From: Paenibacillus cookii
Lineage (GTDB): Bacteria > Bacillota > Bacilli > Paenibacillales > Paenibacillaceae
NCBI RefSeq assembly: GCF_018333375.1
Contig: NZ_BORW01000002.1
Coordinates: 1-64,000 of the forward strand
DNA length: 64,000 nucleotides
Direction of reading: 5' to 3'
Positions within the stretch are counted from its first letter, which is position 1. Every line of letters starts with the position of its first letter. Positions 41,745-50,070 of the stretch are shown here, piece after piece. Made by a program: the position numbers and the translations under genes. The notes beneath the pieces were generated by a model. That model ran no database searches, was not told where the DNA came from, and worked only from the letters and a program-made list of their open reading frames with translations.

Positions 41745-42786
41745 AAGCTCTTAGGAGCGCATGCTGGCAAGCCGTCTGCAAATCCCGCCATGCGCGGTTG
41801 ATTTCCGTGTCCTCCATGCATGCTGCCAGTCCCAGCAGCGGGAACAGCCGCAGGCCGCAGCCAACCGAAGCTTTGGCCGCCGTGATGCATTCGATGGAGA
41901 TTCGCTGTTCCATTTCGGGCGTCAGTTTGCCTTTTTGCCCCAGCTCTTCCCAAGATTTGTCCAGCACTCTGTAAAAAGCGTCCTTTTGATGGGCGAATTC
42001 CTCTTTCTGCTCCTCCAGTTCGCTTAGGACGCTGTCATTGCCCCGCGCTTGCAGGTAGGATTCCGCCGCTTCCAGAAAATGATCCGCGAGCCCCATCGCA
42101 ACCCCGGCAAACGACGTTTGCGCAAACGGCAAAAACGGATATTTGTACAAAAGCTCGTCCTCATGGGATCGGACCTCGGTGAACGAAAACGTCATTTCGT
42201 CCGGAACGAAAGCATCCTCCGCGATCATGCTGTGGCTGCCGGTCGCTTTCAGGCCGAACGTATTCCAATCCTTTTCGATTCGAACCTGGTCGGGGCGCAT
42301 GATCAGGGTAACGATCTCCGGCGCTTCGCCGGAATCCGCCGCCTGCTCCCGCTCAAGCACCGCATTCGCCGTAAAGGTCGTGGCGTACAGGGAACCGCTG
42401 CAATATTTCCATCTCCCGTTCACGATGTAACCGCCCTCCACCTTTCGTGCCGTCCCCGTCGTCGCGCCGCTGCCTGCAATGACGGCATCGGGTTTGGCGT
42501 ACACGTTCCGGCCGATTTCGTCCGTCATGAACGGCACGAAATAACCGCCGCCCGCTCCGATCGTGACAAGCCAGCCGAAGCTGCCGTCAATGCGGGCGCA
42601 TTCCTGAAAAATTCGGATCGCTTCCGGAAGCGGTGTCATTTTCCCCTCCAAATCATCCGCGACGAACAAATGAAACAGCTTTTTATCATATATGTACTGA
42701 AGCGCTTCCGGCGTCATGCCGCCTTCCTGCTCCATCCGGTACGATTGCTCGCGGATGCGGCTAATCTCCTGCTGTGTAAATCCCAT
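41743..42786 (-). CDS. Acyl-CoA dehydrogenase family flavoprotein
   Basis: This 347-residue protein has the acyl-CoA dehydrogenase fold: a helical N-terminal domain (1-105), a beta domain with GYIVNGRWKYCSGSLYA and FGLKATGSHSMIAEDAFVP (about 115-215), and a C-terminal helical domain (about 225-345). The beta-domain signature resembles flavin-dependent monooxygenases and desulfurisation enzymes (HpaH/DszC-like), and the usual catalytic Glu is not apparent. It may be a monooxygenase or an oxidase rather than a beta-oxidation enzyme. GGTGGAAG precedes the ATG. It is downstream of nothing and probably monocistronic. Confidence 0.85.
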   Translation of the reverse strand: MGFTQQEISRIREQSYRMEQEGGMTPEALQYIYDKKLFHLFVADDLEGKMTPLPEAIRIFQECARIDGSFGWLVTIGAGGGYFVPFMTDEIGRNVYAKPDAVIAGSGATTGTARKVEGGYIVNGRWKYCSGSLYATTFTANAVLEREQAADSGEAPEIVTLIMRPDQVRIEKDWNTFGLKATGSHSMIAEDAFVPDEMTFSFTEVRSHEDELLYKYPFLPFAQTSFAGVAMGLADHFLEAAESYLQARGNDSVLSELEEQKEEFAHQKDAFYRVLDKSWEELGQKGKLTPEMEQRISIECITAAKASVGCGLRLFPLLGLAACMEDTEINRAWRDLQTACQHALLRA

Positions 42787-42852
42787 GCTTCCACCACTTT
42801 CGTATGAATGATATCTATTCTATTTTACCATGAACTCCAATTTGAAGCTGTT

Positions 42853-42875
42853 AAAAAAAGACGGGGAGCCCCGTC
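42853..42875 (-). terminator. Terminator of erm
   Basis: GACGGGG-AG-CCCCGTC with seven T residues on the minus strand directly after the erm stop codon. Confidence 0.88.
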
Positions 42876-42876
42876 C

Positions 42877-43737
42877 TCAAAAACAGCCGAACTTCTCTTT
42901 TTTGGCCTTCGGCCATCGAAACTTCGGAACATGGCGTACCATCGATTCAAAAACGATCCCCCAATGATGCTCGGATAAAGACGCCACCGGCAGGTCGCCT
43001 CTTGCCCCCAGACTCCGTTTGACATGTTTGATTTGCGGGGCCGTAAATAGGCCCCGCAATGCCAAATCGACGGATAATCCCGGGTTTTTCAGCACATGTT
43101 CCGCCATTCCCCAAAAGACCGGATAGTCCTTCATCGGCACGATCGGCTTTGCTTTCCTGCTGATCGCCACCAAAGCGGAATCCACCTTGGGAGGCGGAGC
43201 GAAACTTTGTCTTGGAATATCTTTCACGTACCGGATGTCAAACCACATTCTCCAAGCGACGATATACGGATCTTTGGCCGTTTTTGCCGTAAATCTTTTG
43301 GCCGCGCCTTTTTCCATCACGATCACGCCTCTTTGGAATCCGCTCGAAGGTTTGCTGAGGAGTTTCTTCAAGATCGGCGTCGTAATGGAGTACGGAATAT
43401 TCGAAACGACGATAAAGGGTTCTTTGGGCAGCCGCATGTTCAAAATGTCCTCATGAATGACTTGCGTGTTGGGATAAGGTAGGATTTTTTGCTTCAAAAT
43501 GTCGACGAACCTGCGATCGATTTCCACGGCCAAAACCTTTCCGGCCTTTTGGTTCAGCACCGCCGTCAGAGCTCCTTTTCCTGCGCCTAAATCCAATACG
43601 GTATCCTGTCTGCCGACCTTGGCTGCAGCTACGATCTCCTGGATCGTTTTTTTGTGATGCAGCAAATGCTGCCCGGAAAACTGAGGCGTGTCTCCCCAGC
43701 TTCTTTTTCCCCGGCGATTATCGTTTTTCGAGATCAT
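42877..43737 (-). CDS. erm: 23S rRNA (adenine-N6)-methyltransferase, ErmD-like
   Basis: This 286-residue KsgA/Erm-family enzyme should dimethylate A2058 of 23S rRNA and give macrolide-lincosamide-streptogramin B resistance. It has PQFSGQHLLHHKK at the N-terminus, SAM motif I DLGAGKGALT (about 49-58), acidic EIDRRF, motif IV VVSNIPYSITTP (about 110-121) and the basic C-terminal domain of the ErmD/E branch. The ATG at 43737 with AAGGGA nine bases upstream is used; an ATG six codons earlier overlaps that ribosome site. A leader peptide and attenuator upstream point to drug-inducible expression. Function is inferred from family. Confidence 0.92.
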   Translation of the reverse strand: MISKNDNRRGKRSWGDTPQFSGQHLLHHKKTIQEIVAAAKVGRQDTVLDLGAGKGALTAVLNQKAGKVLAVEIDRRFVDILKQKILPYPNTQVIHEDILNMRLPKEPFIVVSNIPYSITTPILKKLLSKPSSGFQRGVIVMEKGAAKRFTAKTAKDPYIVAWRMWFDIRYVKDIPRQSFAPPPKVDSALVAISRKAKPIVPMKDYPVFWGMAEHVLKNPGLSVDLALRGLFTAPQIKHVKRSLGARGDLPVASLSEHHWGIVFESMVRHVPKFRWPKAKKEKFGCF

Positions 43738-43809
43738 TAGGCATCTTCCCTTCATCTAGAAATCTTGGGCTTCCGCCTGCGATTCGGAGCAAAGGGAAAA
43801 CACGCTGTC

Positions 43810-43872
43810 CTTTTTGGACGATGGGTCCAGCAAAGCCGTCAGCAAATAAGACCTGCTTTACGGTCCAAAAAG
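43810..43872 (-). promoter_or_regulatory. Long-range stem in the erm leader
   Basis: Ten-base arms CTTTTTGGAC (43810-43819) and GTCCAAAAAG (43863-43872) are complementary and enclose about 43 bases, just downstream of the attenuator in the erm transcript. They may compete with or extend the leader structure. Confidence 0.5.
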
Positions 43873-43885
43873 AAGGAATGCATGC

Positions 43886-43921
43886 ATAAAAAAAGAAAGG
43901 CAGAGCGACCCGCCTTTCTTT
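43886..43921 (-). terminator. Attenuator terminator in the erm leader
   Basis: Perfect 10-bp stem AAAGAAAGGC (43892-43901) / GCCTTTCTTT (43912-43921) followed on the minus strand by a T-rich run. It stands between the leader peptide and erm, 150 bases upstream of the coding start, as in transcriptionally attenuated ermK. Confidence 0.78.
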
Positions 43922-44020
43922 GCATCACATATTCACGAATATGGAATGAAGATCATTAAAAAAGGACAGACTGATCCCGTTTGCTCCGTTTCACGAAACA
44001 GAGCCTTTGAACGTATGGAA

Positions 44021-44065
44021 TTAACGGTTCAAAGTCGGGATGCGAAGTCTCATGTATTGCGTCAT
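44021..44065 (-). CDS. ermL: Erm leader peptide (ErmDL-type, MTQYMRLRIPTLNR)
   Basis: A 14-codon frame reads MTQYMRLRIPTLNR and stops at TAA. It closely matches the ErmDL leader as recalled (MTHSMRLRFPTLNQ), including the M-R-L-R stretch at which a macrolide-bound ribosome stalls. AGGAGG (44077-44082) lies 11 bases upstream. Stalling would change leader folding and permit read-through of the attenuator and translation of erm. The frame is seen directly; the mechanism comes from the ErmD/ErmK family. Confidence 0.88.
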   Translation of the reverse strand: MTQYMRLRIPTLNR

Positions 44066-44103
44066 TTTTTAATAATCCTCCTGATTTGTTAAAATGCTCC
44101 GCC

Positions 44104-44133
44104 ATTGTACCATTTCCTATCCTTTAAAATCAA
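44104..44133 (-). promoter_or_regulatory. Promoter of ermL-erm
   Basis: TTGATT (44128-44133), 18 bases, TACAAT (44104-44109) on the minus strand, about 30 bases before the leader-peptide ribosome site. Confidence 0.7.
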
Positions 44134-44160
44134 TCCTGCGGGTTCGTAAAAAACGGCTTA

Positions 44161-44213
44161 AAAAATAAAATACGGCCGTTCTCCTCCCGATCCGGGGGGA
44201 AAGCGGCCGCGTT
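44161..44213 (-). terminator. Terminator of the copper operon
   Basis: CGGCCG arms with an inner CCCCCC/GGGAGG pairing, followed on the minus strand by a T/A-rich TATTTTATTTTTT-like tail. It lies after the glutaredoxin gene. Confidence 0.72.
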
Positions 44214-44236
44214 TCCAACGGAACAACCTACCGGAC

Positions 44237-44476
44237 TTAAGCCAGCAATGCCGTGATTTCTTTAAAATGGTCGGCGAACCCGACGAACACCTGATCGTCG
44301 ATCACGATCGTCGGGACCGTCTGCATCCCGGTGAGTCTCCGGACTTCCTCGGCATATTCAAGATTGTCTTCGCAGTTATATTCGATAAAATCGATCTGGT
44401 GATCCTTGAAATACCGCTTCGCTTGGTGGCAGTCGCTGCACGTGGAAATCGTATAAATTTGGACCGATTTTGCCAT
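44237..44476 (-). CDS. Glutaredoxin family protein
   Basis: This 79-residue thioredoxin-fold redox protein has the active site TCSDCHQAK (C-x-x-C near residues 13-16), the cis-Pro motif QTVPTIVIDD, and GFADHF, which resembles the glutathione/thiol-binding end. It may reduce disulfides or carry metal/thiol groups in an organism using bacillithiol. The second ATG (44476) is eight bases after AGGAGG and is preferred over the first, which is one base after it. It is last gene of the four-gene copper operon, 15 bases after the reductase-like gene. Confidence 0.9.
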   Translation of the reverse strand: MAKSVQIYTISTCSDCHQAKRYFKDHQIDFIEYNCEDNLEYAEEVRRLTGMQTVPTIVIDDQVFVGFADHFKEITALLA

Positions 44477-44491
44477 TTCCATTCCCTCCTA

Positions 44492-45151
44492 TCAGGCGTT
44501 TGGTGATACCGCAACTCCCGCGGCTTCCCGGATTTTTTCGAGCGTCATGCGGCGGACGAACTTGGCGAATTTTTCTTTTCCCTTGGCATCGGACTTATAG
44601 AAGTCGATAACCTTCATGATCGCCGGGATGACCTGTTCTTCTTTCAGTCCTTCCGCTAACGGCTCGGCGATGGCGGTTTTGATTCCTTTCGGCTCTCCGC
44701 CCACATAAATGCTGAACGTGTCCTTCATTTTAACGACCCCGATGTCTTTTAGCAGCGGTTCGCTCGTGCCAAGGGCGCAGCCGGCATAAGCAACCTTGAT
44801 CGGAACCGGCGCCGCCATTCCGGCGATCGCTTGGTGAATGGCTTGGGCCGTCGCCAGCCCGGCGTCTTCGGCCCCTTTGCAAAATTGGCAGGCGATCAAA
44901 CCTTTGACGACGGCTCCCGCGGGATACACTTGCAGTCCGGCCTGCTGCAGCTGCTCCGTCACCTTTTCTTTTTCCTCCGCCGCTATTTCAACGTAAATCT
45001 GCCGGAAAGGCGTGATTTCAATATGCGCTTCGGGGCCTGCAGCCGATGCAATCACCGTAAGCTGCTCCGGCGTAATGACGTTTCCGCCGACTTGAATCGG
45101 CGTGGATACGGCGATTTTCGTTTTCCCCGGCGTTTCTTTCGTCTCCATCAT
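44492..45151 (-). CDS. Half-size nitrite/sulfite reductase-like protein
   Basis: This 219-residue protein has one ferredoxin-like NIR/SIR half-domain (about 12-75, ITPFRQIYVEI) and one siroheme/4Fe-4S-type domain (about 80-205, KVAYAGCALGTSEPLLKDIG, YVGGEPKGI). True enzymes have two such repeats and a C-x5-C plus C-x3-C cluster signature. Here only C88-x2-C91 and C125 remain, so a normal 4Fe-4S-siroheme site looks incomplete. It might be a redox or tetrapyrrole-binding accessory protein. It is encoded between a histidine-rich copper-operon protein and a glutaredoxin. GGGAG ten bases before the ATG. Confidence 0.8.
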   Translation of the reverse strand: MMETKETPGKTKIAVSTPIQVGGNVITPEQLTVIASAAGPEAHIEITPFRQIYVEIAAEEKEKVTEQLQQAGLQVYPAGAVVKGLIACQFCKGAEDAGLATAQAIHQAIAGMAAPVPIKVAYAGCALGTSEPLLKDIGVVKMKDTFSIYVGGEPKGIKTAIAEPLAEGLKEEQVIPAIMKVIDFYKSDAKGKEKFAKFVRRMTLEKIREAAGVAVSPNA

Positions 45152-45184
45152 ATTTGCTGCTCTCCCTTGCTATCCGCTTCGTTT

Positions 45185-46011
45185 TTATTTTGCTTCCACG
45201 ACAAAAGGGACCGTCAAAACTTCGCCTTTGTGTTGAAATTGCCCCCAGATTTTATAGATCCCCGGATGCGGGAACATCGTTTTGAATTCGGCCGCCGGGC
45301 CCGTCGCTCCTTCATCCACGGGATGGACGTGAAGGTACTGTTCCGCATCGGCCGATAAGATGACTACGTGCCCGGCTGCGCCGAGGTATGGTTCCAGATC
45401 GTCGATGCCCTTCTTTGTATGCGCGTCGCGGACCGTGTAGGTTAACAAGGTGTCGCTTTGCGCAAGATCGCTGCTGAGCGAAAGCTCAAAAACTCCCTGC
45501 CGTTCACTTCCCGTACCCTTTCACTGTCCGGCACTAGCTTGCGGTGACCGGCAGGCGCGCCGTTGACCTCTACCCAGTCGCCCAAATTAACGGCAGCGTC
45601 GTCCTCCGTAACAAAATCGACGATCCATTTATATTTGCCGCCATCCGGGAAAGTCGTTCTGACTTTGAATATCCCTTGGCCTTCATACTCGGGATGGATA
45701 TGGGCAAAAAACGACAGGTCCCGGTTGACGATGATCAAATGGATCCGTTTTTCATGGCTTATTTTGAAGCGGCTTACCGGATTCCCGTCCCGATCCGTCG
45801 TTACGATTTGGATCTCCGTCTCCTCGTTGGCGTTTGGCGCGCCGTTCGGAAACTCCAAGCGCGCCTTATAATGCCCCGCCATGTTTTGGTGATGGCCGTG
45901 ACCGCCGTGCTGATGTCCATGGGCTCCATGACTTTTATGCGCCCCGTTGCCGTGAGGGTCATGCTGCTGATGCCGGCTGTTTTCATGATTCATGGCATGT
46001 TGTTCGCTCAT
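45185..46011 (-). pseudogene. Histidine-rich YtkA/copper-binding-like protein, disrupted by a -1 frameshift
   Basis: Two frames make one gene. Codons from ATG 46011 (AAGGAG nine bases upstream) encode a His-rich metal-binding N-terminus (HGAHGHQHGGHGHHQ) and a first YtkA-like beta domain (FAHIHPEYEGQG), then run out at 45442. The second frame continues the protein in the -1 phase (LLTYTVRDAHTKKG, YLHVHPVDEG, FVVEAK) to the stop at 45185. One extra base in the A5 run at 45488-45492 would restore a single protein of about 275 residues with two repeats. The break may be real, phase-variable, or a sequencing error. No signal peptide is seen. It lies in the copper operon after copA. Confidence 0.78.
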
Positions 46012-46081
46012 CTTCAATCGCTCCTTTGTATTCGGATGGTTTGCATCATGGGAACTCGCTGCGAATCGAGACTGGCTCACA

Positions 46082-48520
46082 TCAGTGGCGGATTTTCACC
46101 CGCTGCAACCGGAGCGCATTCAGCACGACCGACACGGAACTAAGCGCCATCGCCGCGCCCGCAATCCAAGGAGCAAGCAGGCCGAGAGCAGCCACCGGAA
46201 TGCCCAGCGTGTTGTACCCGAGTGCCCAGAACAGATTTTGCTTGATGTTGCCCATCGTTTTGCGGCTCATATAAATCGCGTCCGGAATGCTGGACAAATC
46301 TCCTCGCATCAGCGTGACGTCCGCGGCTTCCATGGCAACGTCGGTGCCTGTGCCGATCGCCATGCCGATATCCGCCGTCGCAAGCGCCGGAGCGTCGTTG
46401 ATGCCGTCGCCGACCATCGCCACTTTTTTGCCTTGGGCTTGCAGCTTTTTGACCTCTTCGGCTTTTCCTTCCGGAAGGACTTCGGCACGGACGTGATCGA
46501 TGCCGACTTCCGCCGCGATGGCTTTGGCTGTCCGTTCGTTGTCGCCGGTGATCATGATGACTTCGATCCCCATGTCTTTCAAGCGCTGTACCGCTTCTTT
46601 GGATGTTTCCTTAATGGTATCCGCAACCGCGACCAAACCTGCGTAGCGGTTGTCGATTGCGGCCAGCATCGCGGTTTTGCCGGATTCCTCCAGGCGGGAC
46701 ATCAACGCGTAAGCATGGGAAGCTTCCACGCCGTGTTTTTCCATCAATCTGCGCGTGCCGACCAGCAGTTTTTTGCCTTCGACCTCCGCTTCGATGCCGT
46801 ACCCCGGAATGGCCGCAAACGATTGCGTATCCGGCAGCTGAATGCCGCGTTCCTGAATTCCTGCGACGATCGCTTCTGCCAATGGATGCTCCGAGTTTTT
46901 CTCGGCGGCGCCGACGAGCCGGAGAAATTCCTGTTCGTCGCCTTCGGCCGCAACGTCGGTCAATTCCGGTTTGCCTTTGGTTACCGTACCGGTTTTATCC
47001 AGGATAATGGCGTCGATTTTATGCGTTTGCTCCAAATGTTCGCCGCCTTTGAAGAGAATACCGAGCTCTGCGGCACGTCCCGAACCGGCCATAATCGATG
47101 TCGGCGTTGCGAGACCGAGGGCGCAAGGACATGCGATGACCAGGATCGCGATCGCTTTTTCCAGCGCTTCGGCAAAATTGCCGGGCGTCACGAAGAAATA
47201 CCAGACAAGGAACGCCGCAATGGCGATGCCGACGACGATCGGAACGAAAATGCCGGATATGACGTCCGCCACCCGCTGGATCGGCGCTTTCGATCCTTGG
47301 GCTTCTTCCACGACCTTAATGATCTGGGCCAAAGCCGTTTCTTTCCCGACCTTGGTGGCTTGAACGCGCAGGACGCCGTTTTTGTTCAGGGTCGCGCCGA
47401 TGACGGCGTCCCCGGATTTTTTCTCGACAGGCAAGCTTTCGCCCGTCAGCATCGATTCGTCCACGGACGATTCGCCTTCGATGACGTTGCCGTCGACGGG
47501 GATTTTTTCGCCCGGACGAACCATTACGATATCGCCTGCGATCACTTCTTCCACCGGGATCGTCAGCTCCTGGCCATCGCGGATGACCCGGGCGGTTTTG
47601 GCCTGAAGCCCCATCAGCGATTTGATCGCTTCGGACGTCCGGCCTTTGGCAAGCACCTCGAACAGCTTACCCATGATGACGAGCGTGATCAAAATGGCGC
47701 TTGTTTCGTAGTACATGTTCGGACCGTGGTGCAGGTTGCCGCCTTTTGCGTACCAGTCGATCGTCAGGTACAAGCTGTAGAAGTAGGCGGCCGATGTTCC
47801 CAAAGCAACGAGGACGTCCATGTTGGCACTGCCGTTGCGCAGCGCTTTATACGCCCCGACGTAAAACGGCCATCCGATGTAAAACTGTACCGGCGTCGCC
47901 AAAACCAACTGAAACCACGGATTCATGAACAGGTCCGGCAGGTAGATCCAAGATGTAAACGAAAAGTGCGCAACCATCGCCCACAACAGCGGGATCGACA
48001 GAATGGCCGAAACGATCAATTTTCGTTTTTGCTTCCGGACCACCTGGTCCCGGGTATCTGCGTGTTCTTCTTCATCGCTTTGCGCGACCGCTTTGTAGCC
48101 GAGCTGCTTCACTTTCGACTGCATATCCGCGACCGAAACCTCGGCCGGCGAATATTCTACCGTAGCGGTCTCCAGCGCAAAATTGACGGAAGCGTTCGTG
48201 ACGCCGGGCATCTTGTTCAGCCCTTTCTCGATCCGGTTGGCGCAAGCGGCGCAGGTCATGCCTTCGAGCTTGAACCGGGTGACTTCCTTGACGGTTCCGT
48301 AGCCCAGCTTTTTGATCGTCGCTTCGATGTACTCATCGTTCACCTTATCCGAATCGTAGGTTACGGTTGCCCGTTCCAACGCAAAATTGACGTTGGCGGA
48401 GTCTACGCCCTCCATTTTGTTTAAGCCTTTTTCAATCCGGTTGGCGCAGGCTGCGCAGGTCATGCCGGTTATTTGTACGGTTTTCTGTTTTTGCTTTTTA
48501 AGAGCTGCTTCCAAAACCAT
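46082..48520 (-). CDS. copA: Copper-exporting P1B-type ATPase CopA
   Basis: This 812-residue Cu+ pump of the inner membrane has two N-terminal HMA domains, each with [18 protein letters not shown] (about 18-35 and 88-105), eight membrane helices, the transport motif [12 protein letters not shown], the phosphorylation site [12 protein letters not shown], and [16 protein letters not shown]. It exports excess cytoplasmic copper. The frame opens at GTG 48523 then ATG 48520; GGGAG lies very close, and a TTG at 48514 has better spacing, so the exact start is uncertain. It is the first gene of the operon under a promoter containing a CsoR-like site. Confidence 0.95.
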   Translation of the reverse strand: MVLEAALKKQKQKTVQITGMTCAACANRIEKGLNKMEGVDSANVNFALERATVTYDSDKVNDEYIEATIKKLGYGTVKEVTRFKLEGMTCAACANRIEKGLNKMPGVTNASVNFALETATVEYSPAEVSVADMQSKVKQLGYKAVAQSDEEEHADTRDQVVRKQKRKLIVSAILSIPLLWAMVAHFSFTSWIYLPDLFMNPWFQLVLATPVQFYIGWPFYVGAYKALRNGSANMDVLVALGTSAAYFYSLYLTIDWYAKGGNLHHGPNMYYETSAILITLVIMGKLFEVLAKGRTSEAIKSLMGLQAKTARVIRDGQELTIPVEEVIAGDIVMVRPGEKIPVDGNVIEGESSVDESMLTGESLPVEKKSGDAVIGATLNKNGVLRVQATKVGKETALAQIIKVVEEAQGSKAPIQRVADVISGIFVPIVVGIAIAAFLVWYFFVTPGNFAEALEKAIAILVIACPCALGLATPTSIMAGSGRAAELGILFKGGEHLEQTHKIDAIILDKTGTVTKGKPELTDVAAEGDEQEFLRLVGAAEKNSEHPLAEAIVAGIQERGIQLPDTQSFAAIPGYGIEAEVEGKKLLVGTRRLMEKHGVEASHAYALMSRLEESGKTAMLAAIDNRYAGLVAVADTIKETSKEAVQRLKDMGIEVIMITGDNERTAKAIAAEVGIDHVRAEVLPEGKAEEVKKLQAQGKKVAMVGDGINDAPALATADIGMAIGTGTDVAMEAADVTLMRGDLSSIPDAIYMSRKTMGNIKQNLFWALGYNTLGIPVAALGLLAPWIAGAAMALSSVSVVLNALRLQRVKIRH

Positions 48521-48603
48521 CACTCCCTTACGTGCATCACGTTTAGTGTAACCATTTGAAAATCGTTGATTTACATTCGTTGTCGTTTCCCTTTCTTGAC
48601 CTT

Positions 48604-48633
48604 AGTATACCCCACCACCCTATATTGAGTCAA
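48604..48633 (-). promoter_or_regulatory. copA promoter with GGGGTAT CsoR-type site in the spacer
   Basis: TTGACT (48628-48633), 18 bases, TATACT (48604-48609) on the minus strand. The spacer holds TATAGGGTGGTGGGGTATAC, whose GGGGTAT core is that of CsoR operators, so repressor would cover the promoter. Confidence 0.7.
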
Positions 48634-48645
48634 CACATTTTTACA

Positions 48646-48662
48646 ATACCCCCCTAGCCTAT
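48646..48662. promoter_or_regulatory. Second CsoR-type operator upstream of copA
   Basis: ATAGGCTAGGGGGGTAT on the minus strand agrees at most positions with the B. subtilis copZA operator (TACCCTACGGGGGTAT). It lies upstream of the -35 element of copA. Confidence 0.6.
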
Positions 48663-48675
48663 TTTTGAAACATGT

Positions 48676-48698
48676 AAAAAGCCGCCTTGCGGCGGCTT
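48676..48698 (-). terminator. csoR terminator
   Basis: GCCGCC-GCAA-GGCGGC followed by TTTTT on the minus strand, separating csoR from copA. Confidence 0.8.
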
Positions 48699-48706
48699 GC
48701 GCTTTT

Positions 48707-49057
48707 TTACTTGATTAATTTATTCATCGTCGTCATCAGTTCCGTGAGCACATCTTGGTCGCCTTCCTGAATCCGCTGAACCACGCAGCTTTTCATGTGA
48801 TGTTCAAGCAGCAATTTCCCAACGCCGTTCAAAGCGGATTGTACGGAGGCAATTTGGTTCAAAACGTCGTCGCAATACGTATCTTTTTCAATCAACCCTT
48901 TGATGCCGCGGACCTGGCCTTCAATGCGGTTCAGGCGGCTGATCAAGCTGTTTTTCACCTTATCCGAATGATGGCTTTTCCGCTCCGAATGGTCTCCGGA
49001 GCACGCTTCGGCTTTTGCGTTCGTGTTTGGATCCATCATTTCCGGTACCGTATTCAT
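48707..49057 (-). CDS. csoR: Copper-sensing transcriptional repressor CsoR
   Basis: This 116-residue all-helical repressor releases DNA on binding Cu(I). The ligand set is present: Cys in KDTYCDDVLNQ, His and Cys in LLEHHMKSCVV (the C-H-C triad). The family core SRLNRIEGQVRGIKGLIEKD begins near residue 40, after a His/Cys-containing N-terminal extension. GGAGG precedes the ATG. It has its own promoter and terminator and most likely represses the copA operon next to it. Confidence 0.95.
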   Translation of the reverse strand: MNTVPEMMDPNTNAKAEACSGDHSERKSHHSDKVKNSLISRLNRIEGQVRGIKGLIEKDTYCDDVLNQIASVQSALNGVGKLLLEHHMKSCVVQRIQEGDQDVLTELMTTMNKLIK

Positions 49058-49086
49058 GCATTCGCCTCCTTTACCCTAATAATACT

Positions 49087-49114
49087 ATTATACTCGGCAT
49101 GCCGCCGGATACAA
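49087..49114 (-). promoter_or_regulatory. csoR promoter
   Basis: TTGTAT (49109-49114), 16 bases, TATAAT (49087-49092) on the minus strand. The spacer contains the palindrome CGGCATGCCG. Confidence 0.65.
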
Positions 49115-49161
49115 ACCGTTTCATGACGAAATATTGGCCGTCTCTTGCCTAATCCTTGGTT

Positions 49162-50019
49162 TTACCGCCTGGCCTCCCGGACGGCCCGGTTGATCCATAA
49201 AATTTCGGCTTTCGCATCCGAATGTCGGATGGCCGCTTTAAAACGGGGAATATCCAAAACATGGACGCTGTATTTCAAAACGAACCTCCGGTCCTCATCC
49301 CCATATCGTTCTTCGGATAGAACTTCGCCATCCATATTGATTCTGCGGCGCACCTCCTGCAAGATTTCATCCGGCTTTGAAGCCATGACCCAGGCCGTTT
49401 TCCGGAAGCCCCACAACATCAATGCCGATGTTTCGTAAGCCGCGATGCAGGCAAGGGCCGAATACAAGGTTCGTTCCCATCCCATCATCGCTCCTGCCAA
49501 GACAAGAACGGCTCCATGGCACAATACGAACAAGCGCTTCGGGCCGAACGGAGCAGACGATACGAATATCCTTGGCCGGATCCGGTCGCCTTTCTCCAGT
49601 CCAAGCGAATCCAGCAGCCCTCCCGATTTGACCGCAAGCCCGGCGCCGATGCCGAGACAAAACCCGCCCGCAAGCGCAGCAACGACCGGTTCGCCGCTAA
49701 CCGCGGGGAAGGGCGCAAGAAGAAGCGCAGAACCCGCAAACGCAAGCAATCCGGGCAACACGCCGCGAAGCGCGGACGTTTTTCCCATGAACGCATACAG
49801 CAGCAAAAGCGGAAGGTTGAACAGCAGCAGCAATATCCCGAAATGTCCTTCGGTATGGAACGAAACGAGTGCCGAAATCCCCGTCATCCCGCCTGCAATC
49901 ATGTCATGGGGATGCAAAAACAATTCCAGGCCGACCGATGCGACTATGCCGCCGACGACGGACTGCATCACCGCATTCCTGCCGAACCGGAAACGAACGG
50001 AATTCTTCGAACGCATCAT
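49162..50019 (-). CDS. YitT family membrane protein (DUF161/DUF2179)
   Basis: This 285-residue protein has five to six N-terminal membrane segments (about 15-190; GLELFLHPHDMIAGGMTGISAL is the family signature, core HDMIAGGMTGIS) and a C-terminal cytoplasmic DUF2179 domain (about 215-280). The function of the family is not established; some members affect stress survival. AGGAGGG sets the ATG at 50019. It follows the antiporter genes by 51 bases on the same strand and could be cotranscribed. Confidence 0.86.
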   Translation of the reverse strand: MMRSKNSVRFRFGRNAVMQSVVGGIVASVGLELFLHPHDMIAGGMTGISALVSFHTEGHFGILLLLFNLPLLLLYAFMGKTSALRGVLPGLLAFAGSALLLAPFPAVSGEPVVAALAGGFCLGIGAGLAVKSGGLLDSLGLEKGDRIRPRIFVSSAPFGPKRLFVLCHGAVLVLAGAMMGWERTLYSALACIAAYETSALMLWGFRKTAWVMASKPDEILQEVRRRINMDGEVLSEERYGDEDRRFVLKYSVHVLDIPRFKAAIRHSDAKAEILWINRAVREARR

Positions 50020-50070
50020 CTTCCCTCCTTCAAGACTGGGAACATCACGATGCGGTGGCATCCGCAACGC

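Noticed and set aside
44021-44240. Possible T-box or other large riboswitch upstream of erm
   Set aside because: The structure is fully explained by an Erm leader peptide, a promoter and the terminator of the neighbouring operon.
45992-48424. Very long plus-strand open frame (about 810 codons) opposite copA
   Set aside because: It is antisense to the clearly recognisable copper ATPase, has no ribosome site, and its His/Arg/Phe-rich composition is that of a shadow of GC-rich coding sequence.
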